From: Methylotenera sp.
Lineage (GTDB): Bacteria > Pseudomonadota > Gammaproteobacteria > Burkholderiales > Methylophilaceae
DNA length: 5,320 nt
Assembly: GCA_027487055.1 (NCBI GenBank)
Contig: JAIYEJ010000103.1
Coordinates: 1 to 5,320, forward strand
Direction: 5' to 3'
The translations under genes were made by a program, and so were the position numbers. Within the stretch, counting starts at the first letter, position 1. Each line of letters starts with the position of its first letter. This document shows, one piece after another, positions 1-5,320 of this stretch. The notes under the pieces were generated by a model. That model did not search any database and was not told where the DNA came from. It was given only the letters and a program-made list of their open reading frames with translations.

Positions 1-1650
1 AATGGTTTGCGTATAGCGGCTTTTTACTATGTTCACATCACGTTCAAAGTATAAGCCGCTATCTAGACTAAAAATAGGCAATGTGCGAGTTGCGCTATTG
101 TTACTGATATTATTGCCATTAATATTAAAGTTGTTGTTATTTAAACTGTATTGGGTTGTGTGCACCCCAATTTTGGGTGTGACAAATCCGTATGACTGCG
201 TTAACGGTAGGCTGATACTTGGATAAGCAACAAACCGGCTTCCAGTAGCACTCACAGGGGCTTTATCAGATCTGTCAAAATAAGCCCACTGCGTATATAA
301 ATCAGTACTTACATAATTCCATTCTTTATTGGCAGCTAGTGTAAGTTGAGGTAAGCGCTGATATGGGAAGTTGATTTCATCTAATGTTTGATACTTTTGT
401 ACTAAGCCATTAAAGCGCCACACATCACTCACATAATCGATGCGGCCTTCTTGCGGCAAATTCACACGGCTGGTACTGGTGATGCGTGTAGACATGTCAG
501 ATAAGTATTGGTCATCTGAGACTTTTTCTAAATTATAACCAGCAGACCAGCCATTCTCAAAGTTATGATTATGGCTAAAGTTTGCATAGTAGCGTCTGCT
601 ACCACTTAATTGGTCGTCGTTTAAATATTCTAAATTATTCAAACCAGAATAAGTCTCATCTAAATATCTAAACTCTCCTTGGAGTTGCACGCCGCGTTTA
701 CTTAAGTAGCGTGTAGCGACAGTTGCATCCATGTTTGGGGAAATATTAATGTAGTAGGGGATTAATGTTTCAAAACCGCTTCGGCTGGTAGAGCCCACAG
801 TTGGGGCAAGCAAACCTGATTTACGTTCGTTATTAAATGAGAAACTGAGATATGGGGTGTAAAGCAATGGCACACCTTTAAATTCCACAGATGCATTTTT
901 TGCAGTGCCCGATTGTGTATAATCGTCTAATTCAATCTCACTCGCTTTAATGTACCAATCGTCTACCCCTGGTTCGCAAGTGGTGTAGCGCGCACTTTTC
1001 AAACGTTTTTTATCTTGACCATCAAACAAGACCGCTTTGGCATCACCACGAGATGAACTAAATTTTGGGTCTATGCTACTTTGGCCTATAGGTGTTGGTG
1101 GCTCGCGGTAATTGTCTTGGTACAATCTTGGGTCATCGGTTAGGCTGGTTTGCGCGTTAAGCAATTTTGATTGTGTATATACGCTAGGGTCGTTACGTGG
1201 TTTTAAATTGTTTAGAGCTGAAGTGTTAATTTTTCTATTAAGCAAAATAGATGCATCGCGCATTTCGCCTATGCTTTCACTTAAGCGCATTTTTAAGGCG
1301 GGGCCTCTTATTTCACTTTCCCCCAAGTTAATACGCACATTGCCATCCACTTTTAATTCATCATTTTGAACGTCATATTCAATGTTGTCGCCATATACTT
1401 TTTGGTCGCCTTTGCTAATGATGGCATTACCTGAAGCGCTCATTTTTCGGTCAAGGTAGAGGTTAAGTTTGTCGCCTTCAATTTCAATCGCGCCTGGCAA
1501 TGCGGTTGTGGGCTCGGCGTCTGGCAATTTAGAAAGCTCAAGCGTCATGGTCTCCGCGGGCGCGCGGGTACTCAGGCTAATCAAAAAAATTGAAGCAAGG
1601 CTCGTAAATAAACGCTTAGCGTTATTAAAAATTAAAAGTTTTTGATGCAA
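1..1650 (-). CDS. lptD: LPS-assembly outer-membrane protein LptD (OstA/Imp), partial: C-terminus beyond the left edge
   Basis: LptD is the outer-membrane beta-barrel that, plugged by LptE, inserts lipopolysaccharide into the outer leaflet after LptA delivers it. The frame is open from an upstream stop at 1669-1671 to base 1, giving 550 residues of a family usually about 750-800 long. The N-terminus is a good signal peptide: NNAKR, a hydrophobic stretch LFTSLASIFLISLS, then a likely cleavage after APA (residues 30-32). Residues about 50-140 form the LptA-like OstA domain. YTTCEPG with Cys225 and then DDWYIKASEIEL lead into the barrel. The family hallmark PYYINISPNMDAT lies at 298-310, followed by RYLSKRGVQLQGEFRYL. 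The last visible residues (ERDVNIV...RYTQT) match the mid-barrel. The start is TTG, the only candidate that keeps the signal peptide; no clear Shine-Dalgarno is visible. The next in-frame ATG (1546-1548, residue 35) would remove the signal peptide. Cys225 is the only cysteine I see before the barrel; E. coli has two there. Identity is very secure, the start less so. Confidence 0.95.
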   Translation of the reverse strand, partial: MHQKLLIFNNAKRLFTSLASIFLISLSTRAPAETMTLELSKLPDAEPTTALPGAIEIEGDKLNLYLDRKMSASGNAIISKGDQKVYGDNIEYDVQNDELKVDGNVRINLGESEIRGPALKMRLSESIGEMRDASILLNRKINTSALNNLKPRNDPSVYTQSKLLNAQTSLTDDPRLYQDNYREPPTPIGQSSIDPKFSSSRGDAKAVLFDGQDKKRLKSARYTTCEPGVDDWYIKASEIELDDYTQSGTAKNASVEFKGVPLLYTPYLSFSFNNERKSGLLAPTVGSTSRSGFETLIPYYINISPNMDATVATRYLSKRGVQLQGEFRYLDETYSGLNNLEYLNDDQLSGSRRYYANFSHNHNFENGWSAGYNLEKVSDDQYLSDMSTRITSTSRVNLPQEGRIDYVSDVWRFNGLVQKYQTLDEINFPYQRLPQLTLAANKEWNYVSTDLYTQWAYFDRSDKAPVSATGSRFVAYPSISLPLTQSYGFVTPKIGVHTTQYSLNNNNFNINGNNISNNSATRTLPIFSLDSGLYFERDVNIVKSRYTQTI

Positions 1651-1703
1651 AAGTGTGGTTAAGTTGTTTTAAATGGTTTAAAAGTTAGCTTAAGTTTATG
1701 TAT

Positions 1704-1732
1704 TTTACGCATGAATGATAAAATTGCATAAA
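1704..1732 (+). promoter_or_regulatory. Candidate sigma70 promoter for amgK-murU
   Basis: TTTACG (1704-1709) and CATAAA (1727-1732) are separated by 17 bases, each matching the consensus at 4/6 positions. The start point would be near 1739, leaving a leader of about 28 bases before the GTG of amgK. It overlaps the candidate lptD promoter on the other strand, so the two directions could compete for RNA polymerase. The match is modest and other AT-rich hexamers are nearby. Confidence 0.3.
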
Positions 1733-1743
1733 CGCACATTCAA
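1715..1743 (-). promoter_or_regulatory. Candidate sigma70 promoter for lptD
   Basis: Read on the minus strand there is a -35 TTGAAT (1738-1743), a 17-base spacer and a -10 TATCAT (1715-1720). These match the consensus at 4/6 and 5/6 positions with optimal spacing. Transcription would start near 1708, leaving an untranslated leader of about 58 bases before the TTG start of lptD. A perfect TATAAT on the same strand (1751-1756) is an alternative -10, but its -35 would be poor and lie inside amgK. This is inferred from sequence only. Confidence 0.45.
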
Positions 1744-1755
1744 TACCGACATTAT

Positions 1756-1760
1756 AAAGG
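1756..1760 (+). promoter_or_regulatory. Ribosome binding site that fixes the GTG start of amgK
   Basis: AAAGG lies six bases before the GTG at 1767-1769, which is normal spacing. It supports translation from this non-ATG codon. The protein reads as AmgK directly from this point. Confidence 0.65.
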
Positions 1761-1766
1761 CTTCTA

Positions 1767-2774
1767 GTGGATAGAAAAATAGAATTAGAACATTGGTTGC
1801 AAGAAACACTGGATTCGCAGCCATTTACCCTCACCACTGCATCGTCAGACGCCAGTTTTAGGCGCTATTTTAGGGTGCATTTAGGCGATAAAACGCTCAT
1901 TGCCATGGACGCGCCACCACCTCAAGAAGATTGTCGCCCTTTTGTCAAAGTCGCCAACATGCTGCTTGATGCGGGTTTGAATGCGCCAAAAGTGATTGCG
2001 CATGATTTAGAGCGTGGCTTTTTACTGCTGAGCGATTTGGGCGATGCGACTTATTTGCAACACCTCAATAACGACACCGCACAAATGCTTTATTTAGACG
2101 CAACTAACGCGCTGATTAAATTGCAGTTGGCGAGTAAACAGCACGATTTACCGCCTTATGACGAGGCGCTGCTGACGCGTGAAATGCAACTCTTCCCCGA
2201 TTGGTATGTGGCAAAGCACTTGGGTTTTAGTATGAATAGCGAGCAGCAAGGCTGGTCGCAACAAACCTTTGAAGCGCTAAATAAAAACATTCTCGCTCAA
2301 GGCCAAGTGACGGTGCATCGCGATTATCATTCGCGAAATTTAATGGTCACACCCCAAATTGATGATAGGCATTCGCCTGGTATTTTAGATTTTCAAGACG
2401 CTGTGCATGGCGCGATTACTTACGATTTGGTATCCCTATTAAAAGACGCCTATATTCAATGGGATGAAGAGCAAGTGATTGATTTTGCGGTACGTTATTG
2501 GGAGCCAGCCAAAAAAGCAGGATTGCCTGTGCCACAAGATTTTAGCGAGTTCTATCGCAATTTTGAATGGATGGGTGCACAACGACACATTAAAGTGCTG
2601 GGCATTTTTGCAAGGCTATACCATCGTGACGGTAAAGATGGTTACCTTAAAGACATGCCGCTAGTGATGCATTATTTGCGCAAAGTGTGCGAGCGCTATG
2701 TGGAGTTACGCCCAATGTTGCGCTTACTGGATGCACTGGAAGGCAAAGTGCCAAGGCCCAAATACGTTGTTTAG
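1767..2774 (+). CDS. amgK: N-acetylmuramate/N-acetylglucosamine anomeric kinase AmgK
   Basis: AmgK is a cytoplasmic kinase of the aminoglycoside-phosphotransferase (APH) fold. It phosphorylates the anomeric hydroxyl of MurNAc (and GlcNAc) with ATP, giving MurNAc-alpha-1-phosphate for MurU. The 335-residue length is typical. Near the N-terminus SSDASFRRYFR (26-36) and MDAPPPQEDCRPFV (47-60) are characteristic of this subfamily and not of drug-modifying APH enzymes. FLLLSDLGDATYL (85-97) is the hinge side of the ATP site. HRDYHSRN (184-191) is the catalytic loop with base Asp186 and metal ligand Asn191, and DFQDA (208-212) carries the second metal-binding Asp. MGAQRHIKVLGIFARL...HRDGK near the C-terminus also fits AmgK. 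The start is GTG with a well-placed AAAGG. murU follows 140 bases downstream on the same strand, so the pair is probably co-transcribed. Older annotations may call it only 'phosphotransferase'. Confidence 0.93.
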   Translation: MDRKIELEHWLQETLDSQPFTLTTASSDASFRRYFRVHLGDKTLIAMDAPPPQEDCRPFVKVANMLLDAGLNAPKVIAHDLERGFLLLSDLGDATYLQHLNNDTAQMLYLDATNALIKLQLASKQHDLPPYDEALLTREMQLFPDWYVAKHLGFSMNSEQQGWSQQTFEALNKNILAQGQVTVHRDYHSRNLMVTPQIDDRHSPGILDFQDAVHGAITYDLVSLLKDAYIQWDEEQVIDFAVRYWEPAKKAGLPVPQDFSEFYRNFEWMGAQRHIKVLGIFARLYHRDGKDGYLKDMPLVMHYLRKVCERYVELRPMLRLLDALEGKVPRPKYVV

Positions 2775-2802
2775 ATTATTTTGAAAATTTCACAGAAACT
2801 AT

Positions 2803-2907
2803 TTTTATGGGATGAGGCGCAAGGCGCCGCGGAGCGAATGACGAAGACATATGTTGTTGATAAGCAAGGAATGAGCGAGCATGTAACGCAGCAAATCGCC
2901 CATAAAA
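2803..2907. repeat. Candidate non-coding repeat element with 9-bp terminal inverted repeats in the amgK-murU gap
   Basis: The 140-base gap between amgK and murU is nearly filled by a segment of about 105 bases. It begins TTTTATGGG (2803-2811) and ends with the exact reverse complement CCCATAAAA (2899-2907). The inside is more GC-rich than the flanks and contains GGCGCaaGGCGCC-like and GAGCGAATGACGAAGACAT-like stretches. I see no long ORF or recognisable protein in it. Its look is that of the short dispersed intergenic elements found in betaproteobacterial genomes, but no second copy lies in this window, so repetition is inferred. The right terminus ends seven bases before the ATG of murU and so forms the gene's leader. 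A structured RNA or an ordinary intergenic spacer remain possible. Confidence 0.45.
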
Positions 2908-2914
2908 TTTGTTT

Positions 2915-3646
2915 ATGAAGGCTATGATATTAGCCGCAGGGCGCGGTGAACGCATGCGTCCGTTGACGGATGTCACGCCAAAACCTTTACTTAAAGTTGG
3001 CGGCAAGCCTCTAATTGTCTGGCATTTAGAGCGATTAGGCAAAGCAGGCTTTACAGAAATTGTCATCAATCACGCGCATCTGGGGCAACAAATTGAGGAT
3101 ACGCTTAAAGACGGCGCCAAATGGGGTTTGCATATTCAATACTCGCCCGAAAAAACCGCGCTCGAAACCGCAGGCGGTATCGCTAATGCAATGCATTTGT
3201 TGACTGAAAACGGCACCAAAAGTGAACCATTTTTGGTGGTGAATGGCGATACGTTTACAGAGTTTGATTTTGCGAGTCTTTCGCAACATATCAAAAGCAC
3301 TGCCCTGTGGGCCAATACCAGAGCGGCTTCCATCGACATCAAAAACACTCGGGCGCATTTGGTGCTGGTGAATAACCCGCCACAACACCCGAATGGTGAT
3401 TTTGCCATCGCGAATGGATTGCTCAAAAACACAGGCGAGCAAATGCTTACTTTTTCTGGCGTGGGTGTGTATCACCCTGATTTGTTTGCAGATGTGGTGA
3501 TTGGGCAACCTGCAAAACTTGCACCTTTATTGCGAAAAGCAATTGACAGTAACGCTGCCACAGCCGAGTATTATCAAGGTGTTTGGCACGATATTGGTAC
3601 TCCAGAGCGGTTAAAAAATTTAGATAAACTTTTACTTAACGTCTAG
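2915..3646 (+). CDS. murU: N-acetylmuramate alpha-1-phosphate uridylyltransferase MurU
   Basis: MurU transfers UMP from UTP to MurNAc-alpha-1-phosphate, giving UDP-MurNAc and pyrophosphate. This is the last step of the AmgK-MurU cell-wall recycling route, which bypasses MurA and underlies intrinsic fosfomycin tolerance in organisms that have it. The protein has 243 residues, single-domain length for the family. MKAMILAAGRGERMRPLT...PKPLL (1-26) is the nucleotidyltransferase signature that binds UTP. ETAGGI (84-89) and VVNGD (108-112, with metal-binding Asp112) complete the nucleotide site. NNPPQHPNGDFAI (153-165) is typical of MurU-like proteins, and WHDIGTPERL (224-233) carries the second acidic ligand, Asp226. 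I chose the ATG at 2915 because family members begin MKAMILAAG. An in-frame TTG at 2909 would add only two residues. No Shine-Dalgarno is visible before either codon. GlmU/RmlA-type sugar nucleotidyltransferases are relatives, but the partner amgK settles the assignment. Confidence 0.93.
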   Translation: MKAMILAAGRGERMRPLTDVTPKPLLKVGGKPLIVWHLERLGKAGFTEIVINHAHLGQQIEDTLKDGAKWGLHIQYSPEKTALETAGGIANAMHLLTENGTKSEPFLVVNGDTFTEFDFASLSQHIKSTALWANTRAASIDIKNTRAHLVLVNNPPQHPNGDFAIANGLLKNTGEQMLTFSGVGVYHPDLFADVVIGQPAKLAPLLRKAIDSNAATAEYYQGVWHDIGTPERLKNLDKLLLNV

Positions 3647-3693
3647 AGCGAAATTGTGACCTGTTTCCTTTCAATCATTTAATAAATTAACTT

Positions 3694-4041
3694 ATGGTTA
3701 AGAAAGAACAATTCCTTAGGTTGATTGAAATCACTTTTGAAGAAATGCCGATTTTGGTCGAAAAGATTCGCTATCAAATTAAACCAATTGACCTTAAAGC
3801 TTGTTATGTATCTCTTAGCCATAACCATTAATAATTGGAATTAATGATTATTTAATTGGAGGTAAGACTGATAGGTTTAAACAACAATTATATATTGCAA
3901 GTAAAATAAAGTTAGGAGCTAGAGCTATTGATTCTTGTTAGCAGTTTATTGCTGGCGCATTACGATGATATTTATAATTTTTTTTACTGCCAGATTGGCA
4001 GTCGTCCTAGAGAACTTTATTTGGTAGGTTATTTGGAATGA
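3694..4041 (+). pseudogene. Possible decayed small gene of unknown function in the murU-pepP gap
   Basis: The 472 bases between murU and pepP hold no intact ordinary gene, but protein-like sequence continues across three consecutive segments. Segment one is a 45-codon ORF, ATG 3694 to TAA 3829-3831, starting MVKKEQFLRLIEITFEEMP and ending SLSHNH. Segment two, in another frame from about 3825, contains NDYLIGGKTDRFKQQLYIAS and meets a TAG at 3939-3941. Segment three, back in the first frame from about 3958, reads HYDDIYNFFYCQIGSRPREL and ends at TGA 4039-4041. The amino-acid mix looks natural, and two compensating frameshifts plus one stop would explain the layout. I do not recognise the family. 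Alternatively segment one is a genuine 45-residue small protein, or all of this is chance coding in AT-rich spacer; no good ribosome site precedes the ATG. Confidence 0.3.
3986..4002. repeat. Short perfect inverted repeat (7-bp stem, GAT loop)
   Basis: ACTGCCA-GAT-TGGCAGT can form a hairpin. A run of T residues lies before it and not after it on the plus strand, and on the minus strand it is followed by A residues, so it is not a standard intrinsic terminator in either direction. It may be a protein-binding half-site pair or chance. Confidence 0.3.
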
Positions 4042-4112
4042 TGTGACTGTCAATAGCCATTGAACCAAAACTGCGCAAGCGATGCCATATAAGTTAAAAT
4101 AAACAAATTACT

Positions 4113-4117
4113 AAAGG
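4113..4117 (+). promoter_or_regulatory. Ribosome binding site bearing on the pepP start
   Basis: AAAGG ends one base before the ATG at 4119-4121, too close to serve that codon well. It ends seven bases before an in-frame TTG at 4125-4127, which is ideal. Translation may therefore begin at TTG, giving a protein starting MNINTQEFSARR, which also resembles PepP N-termini better. The CDS below is drawn from the ATG by convention. Confidence 0.5.
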
Positions 4118-4118
4118 C

Positions 4119-5320
4119 ATGCAATTGAACATCAATACTCAAGAATTTAGCGCAAGACGTAACCAACTTCTCATTAAAATGGGCGAGGGGATTGCAATTG
4201 TACCTACTGCGCCAGAAGTCATTCGCAATCGCGATTCGCATTACCCATACCGTTTTGATAGCCACTTTTATTATCTCACGGGCTTTAAAGAGCCTGAATC
4301 GGTGTTGGTGCTCATTGCAGGCGATGAGCCTAGATCTATCTTATTTTGCCGTGATAAAGATATGGAGCGCGAAATTTGGGATGGTTTTCGTTACGGACCA
4401 GAAGCGGCAAAAGACGAATTTGGTTTTGATGAGGCATATTCAATCAGCCAGTTGGATGAAATTCTGACCAAATTAATGGGTAACCAAGCAAAATTATTTT
4501 ATAGCCTAGGCGCGAATAGTGAGTGGGACGCACGCGTCACTGGCTGGCTCAATAAGGTAAAAGAACAAGCGCGCACGGGGGTTAGTGCACCTCAAAGCAT
4601 CATGGATGTGCGCCAATTGATTGACGTGCAACGCTTAATAAAAACGCCGTATGAAATTGACTTAATGCGCAGAAGTGCCCAAATTGCGGCTGGTGCACAT
4701 AATCGTGCTATGCGTTTTGTAAAGCCAAACTTAAACGAATACGAAGTTGAGGCCGAATTTCTGCACGAGTTTTACCGCAATGGCGCGCAATCGCCCGCCT
4801 ACACCAGTATTGTCGCGGGTGGTTCCAATGCTTGCACTTTACATTACAACGCCAATAATTGTGTATTGAACGGTGGCGATTTACTATTAATTGACGCGGG
4901 TTGTGAGTTAGATGGTTATGCCAGCGATATAACGCGTACTTTTCCCATCAACGGCAAATTTAACGCGGCACAAAATGATTTGTATGAATTGGTGTTAAGC
5001 GCGCAACTCGCAGCGATTGATGCTGCACGGCGTGTTCCACTCGATCGACTACTGGTAGGGCTCTCCATACCGCACGTGGGTGAGGAGACGGCACTCGTAC
5101 TGGCGCAAGCGTTTGGCACACTCGACCAGCTTCGTGCGGCGCCTATCGAGGCTCTCGCCACGGTCGAGGGCATCGGGCCAATCGTTGCAGAAGCCGTGGT
5201 CCGTTGGTTTGCGGAACCCGAAAGTGCAGCGATGCTTGATCGACTGCTTGATCGACTCGATATACTGCCTGTGGAAGCGAAAACAGTAGGCCCGCTTTCG
5301 GGTATGACCGGCGTGGTAAC
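4119..5320 (+). CDS. pepP: Xaa-Pro aminopeptidase PepP (N-terminal two thirds), joined in frame to a LigA segment; open at right edge
   Basis: PepP is a cytoplasmic manganese peptidase of family M24B that removes N-terminal residues preceding proline. Codons 1 to about 303 read as PepP. The AMP_N domain comes first, with FSARRNQLLIKMGEGIAIVP near the start, RDSHYPYRFDSHFYYLTGF (38-56) and FCRDKDMEREIWDGFRYGP. The linker IKTPYEIDLMRRSAQIAAGAH leads into the pita-bread catalytic domain. His242 (LHYNANN) and metal ligands Asp259 (IDAG) and Asp270 (SDITRTFP) are present, with the 11-residue spacing of E. coli PepP. The homology stops at about residue 303 (base 5027). The later His and two Glu ligands are absent because the frame instead continues as DNA-ligase sequence to the window end. 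As written the product could not be an active aminopeptidase. In many betaproteobacteria pepP precedes ubiquinone hydroxylase genes, which are not seen here. The start is ATG 4119 or TTG 4125. PepP identity is secure; the hybrid ORF is probably not a natural gene. Confidence 0.85.
   Translation, partial: MQLNINTQEFSARRNQLLIKMGEGIAIVPTAPEVIRNRDSHYPYRFDSHFYYLTGFKEPESVLVLIAGDEPRSILFCRDKDMEREIWDGFRYGPEAAKDEFGFDEAYSISQLDEILTKLMGNQAKLFYSLGANSEWDARVTGWLNKVKEQARTGVSAPQSIMDVRQLIDVQRLIKTPYEIDLMRRSAQIAAGAHNRAMRFVKPNLNEYEVEAEFLHEFYRNGAQSPAYTSIVAGGSNACTLHYNANNCVLNGGDLLLIDAGCELDGYASDITRTFPINGKFNAAQNDLYELVLSAQLAAIDAARRVPLDRLLVGLSIPHVGEETALVLAQAFGTLDQLRAAPIEALATVEGIGPIVAEAVVRWFAEPESAAMLDRLLDRLDILPVEAKTVGPLSGMTGVV
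5013..5320 (+). other. ligA: Fragment of NAD-dependent DNA ligase LigA (HhH region to start of BRCT), foreign to the upstream sequence
   Basis: LigA seals nicks in DNA using NAD+. This fragment reads, in the pepP frame, as the helix-hairpin-helix part of the enzyme. AARRVPLDRLLVGLSIPHVGEETA corresponds to the conserved 'SKxxPLxRLLxALGIRHVGE' block (hybrid residues about 302-325). FGTLDQLRAAPIEALATVEG and IGPIVAEAVVRWFAEPES follow as in the family. GPLSGMT just before the window end is the beginning of the BRCT domain. The adenylation and OB domains that should precede it are missing, replaced by PepP. GC content is about 65% in the two lines I counted (5101-5220), against about 42% in 4861-4920, so the source is a different, GC-richer genome. 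IPHVGEET resembles ligases of Patescibacteria-like lineages, but that is a weak impression. The left limit is uncertain because the sequence around 5010-5027 fits both proteins. A 12-bp tandem repeat (5235-5257) encodes LDRLLDRL. Confidence 0.8.

Noticed and set aside
29..226. Plus-strand ORF of 65 codons with a hydrophobic leucine-rich stretch resembling a membrane segment
   Set aside because: The leucine-rich part is the complement of the Asn-rich AAT/AAC run in lptD, so it is a composition shadow.
1112..1369. Plus-strand ORF of 85 codons opposite lptD
   Set aside because: It is antisense to a clearly coding part of lptD, has no recognisable domain and has no supporting ribosome site.
1751..1756. 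Perfect TATAAT on the minus strand upstream of lptD
   Set aside because: The -35 at 17 bases would be TTTTTC inside amgK, a poor match; the TTGAAT/TATCAT pair nearer the gene is better balanced. Kept only as an alternative.
2776..3508. Minus-strand ORFs overlapping the repeat element and murU
   Set aside because: murU on the plus strand has full family motifs over the same bases. The minus-strand products match nothing I recognise.
3829..3876. AT-rich inverted and direct repeats (AATAAT...ATTATT, AATTGGA twice)
   Set aside because: These short, AT-only matches are expected by chance in this composition. No CRISPR-like or iteron-like periodicity is present.
3986..4002. Hairpin ACTGCCA-GAT-TGGCAGT as a transcription terminator
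   Set aside because: The T run is on the wrong side for the plus strand, and the minus strand has A residues after the stem. No intrinsic terminator was found after murU.
4916..5289. ORFs on both strands across the pepP/ligA join (85 and 69 codons)
   Set aside because: They are other-frame shadows of the PepP and LigA coding sequence, kept open by the high GC of the right part.
4119..5320. A novel natural PepP-LigA fusion enzyme
   Set aside because: Both halves lack essential parts (PepP His/Glu metal ligands, LigA adenylation domain), and GC jumps at the join. A chimera is the simpler explanation.

Overview
The chromosome-like part of this window (1 to about 5010) looks like a low- to medium-GC betaproteobacterium. 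Methylophilaceae (Methylotenera-like) is my best guess, made from protein character and gene order without any database search. The order is a divergent lptD, then amgK and murU, then pepP. The lptD-amgK-murU neighbourhood is known from Pseudomonas and many other Gram-negatives.

Region by region: 1-1650 (minus strand) is the N-terminal 550 residues of the outer-membrane LPS translocon LptD, running off the left edge. 1651-1766 is a compact divergent control region with back-to-back candidate sigma70 promoters. 1767-2774 is amgK, a MurNAc/GlcNAc anomeric kinase with a GTG start. 2775-2914 holds a roughly 105-bp element bounded by a 9-bp inverted repeat (TTTTATGGG/CCCATAAAA); it ends 7 bases before murU and leaves that gene without a visible Shine-Dalgarno sequence. 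2915-3646 is murU, the MurNAc-1-phosphate uridylyltransferase. 3647-4118 is AT-rich, has no intact gene of ordinary size, and may contain the remains of a small decayed gene. From 4119 an ORF begins as Xaa-Pro aminopeptidase PepP.

AmgK and MurU act in sequence (MurNAc to MurNAc-alpha-1-P to UDP-MurNAc). They form a peptidoglycan-recycling route that bypasses MurA, the fosfomycin target. Divergent lptD exports LPS, so the locus combines two envelope functions.

The most unusual signal is at the right end. Near 5010-5030 the pepP reading frame passes, without a frameshift, into sequence that reads as the helix-hairpin-helix region and start of the BRCT domain of an NAD-dependent DNA ligase (LigA). 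GC rises from about 42% (one 60-base line counted before the junction) to about 65% (two lines counted after it). PepP loses its last three metal ligands, and the ligase part lacks its catalytic domain. I read this as a chimeric join, most likely an assembly artefact at a short shared sequence, and not as a new fusion enzyme. I see no convincing undescribed multi-gene system here.
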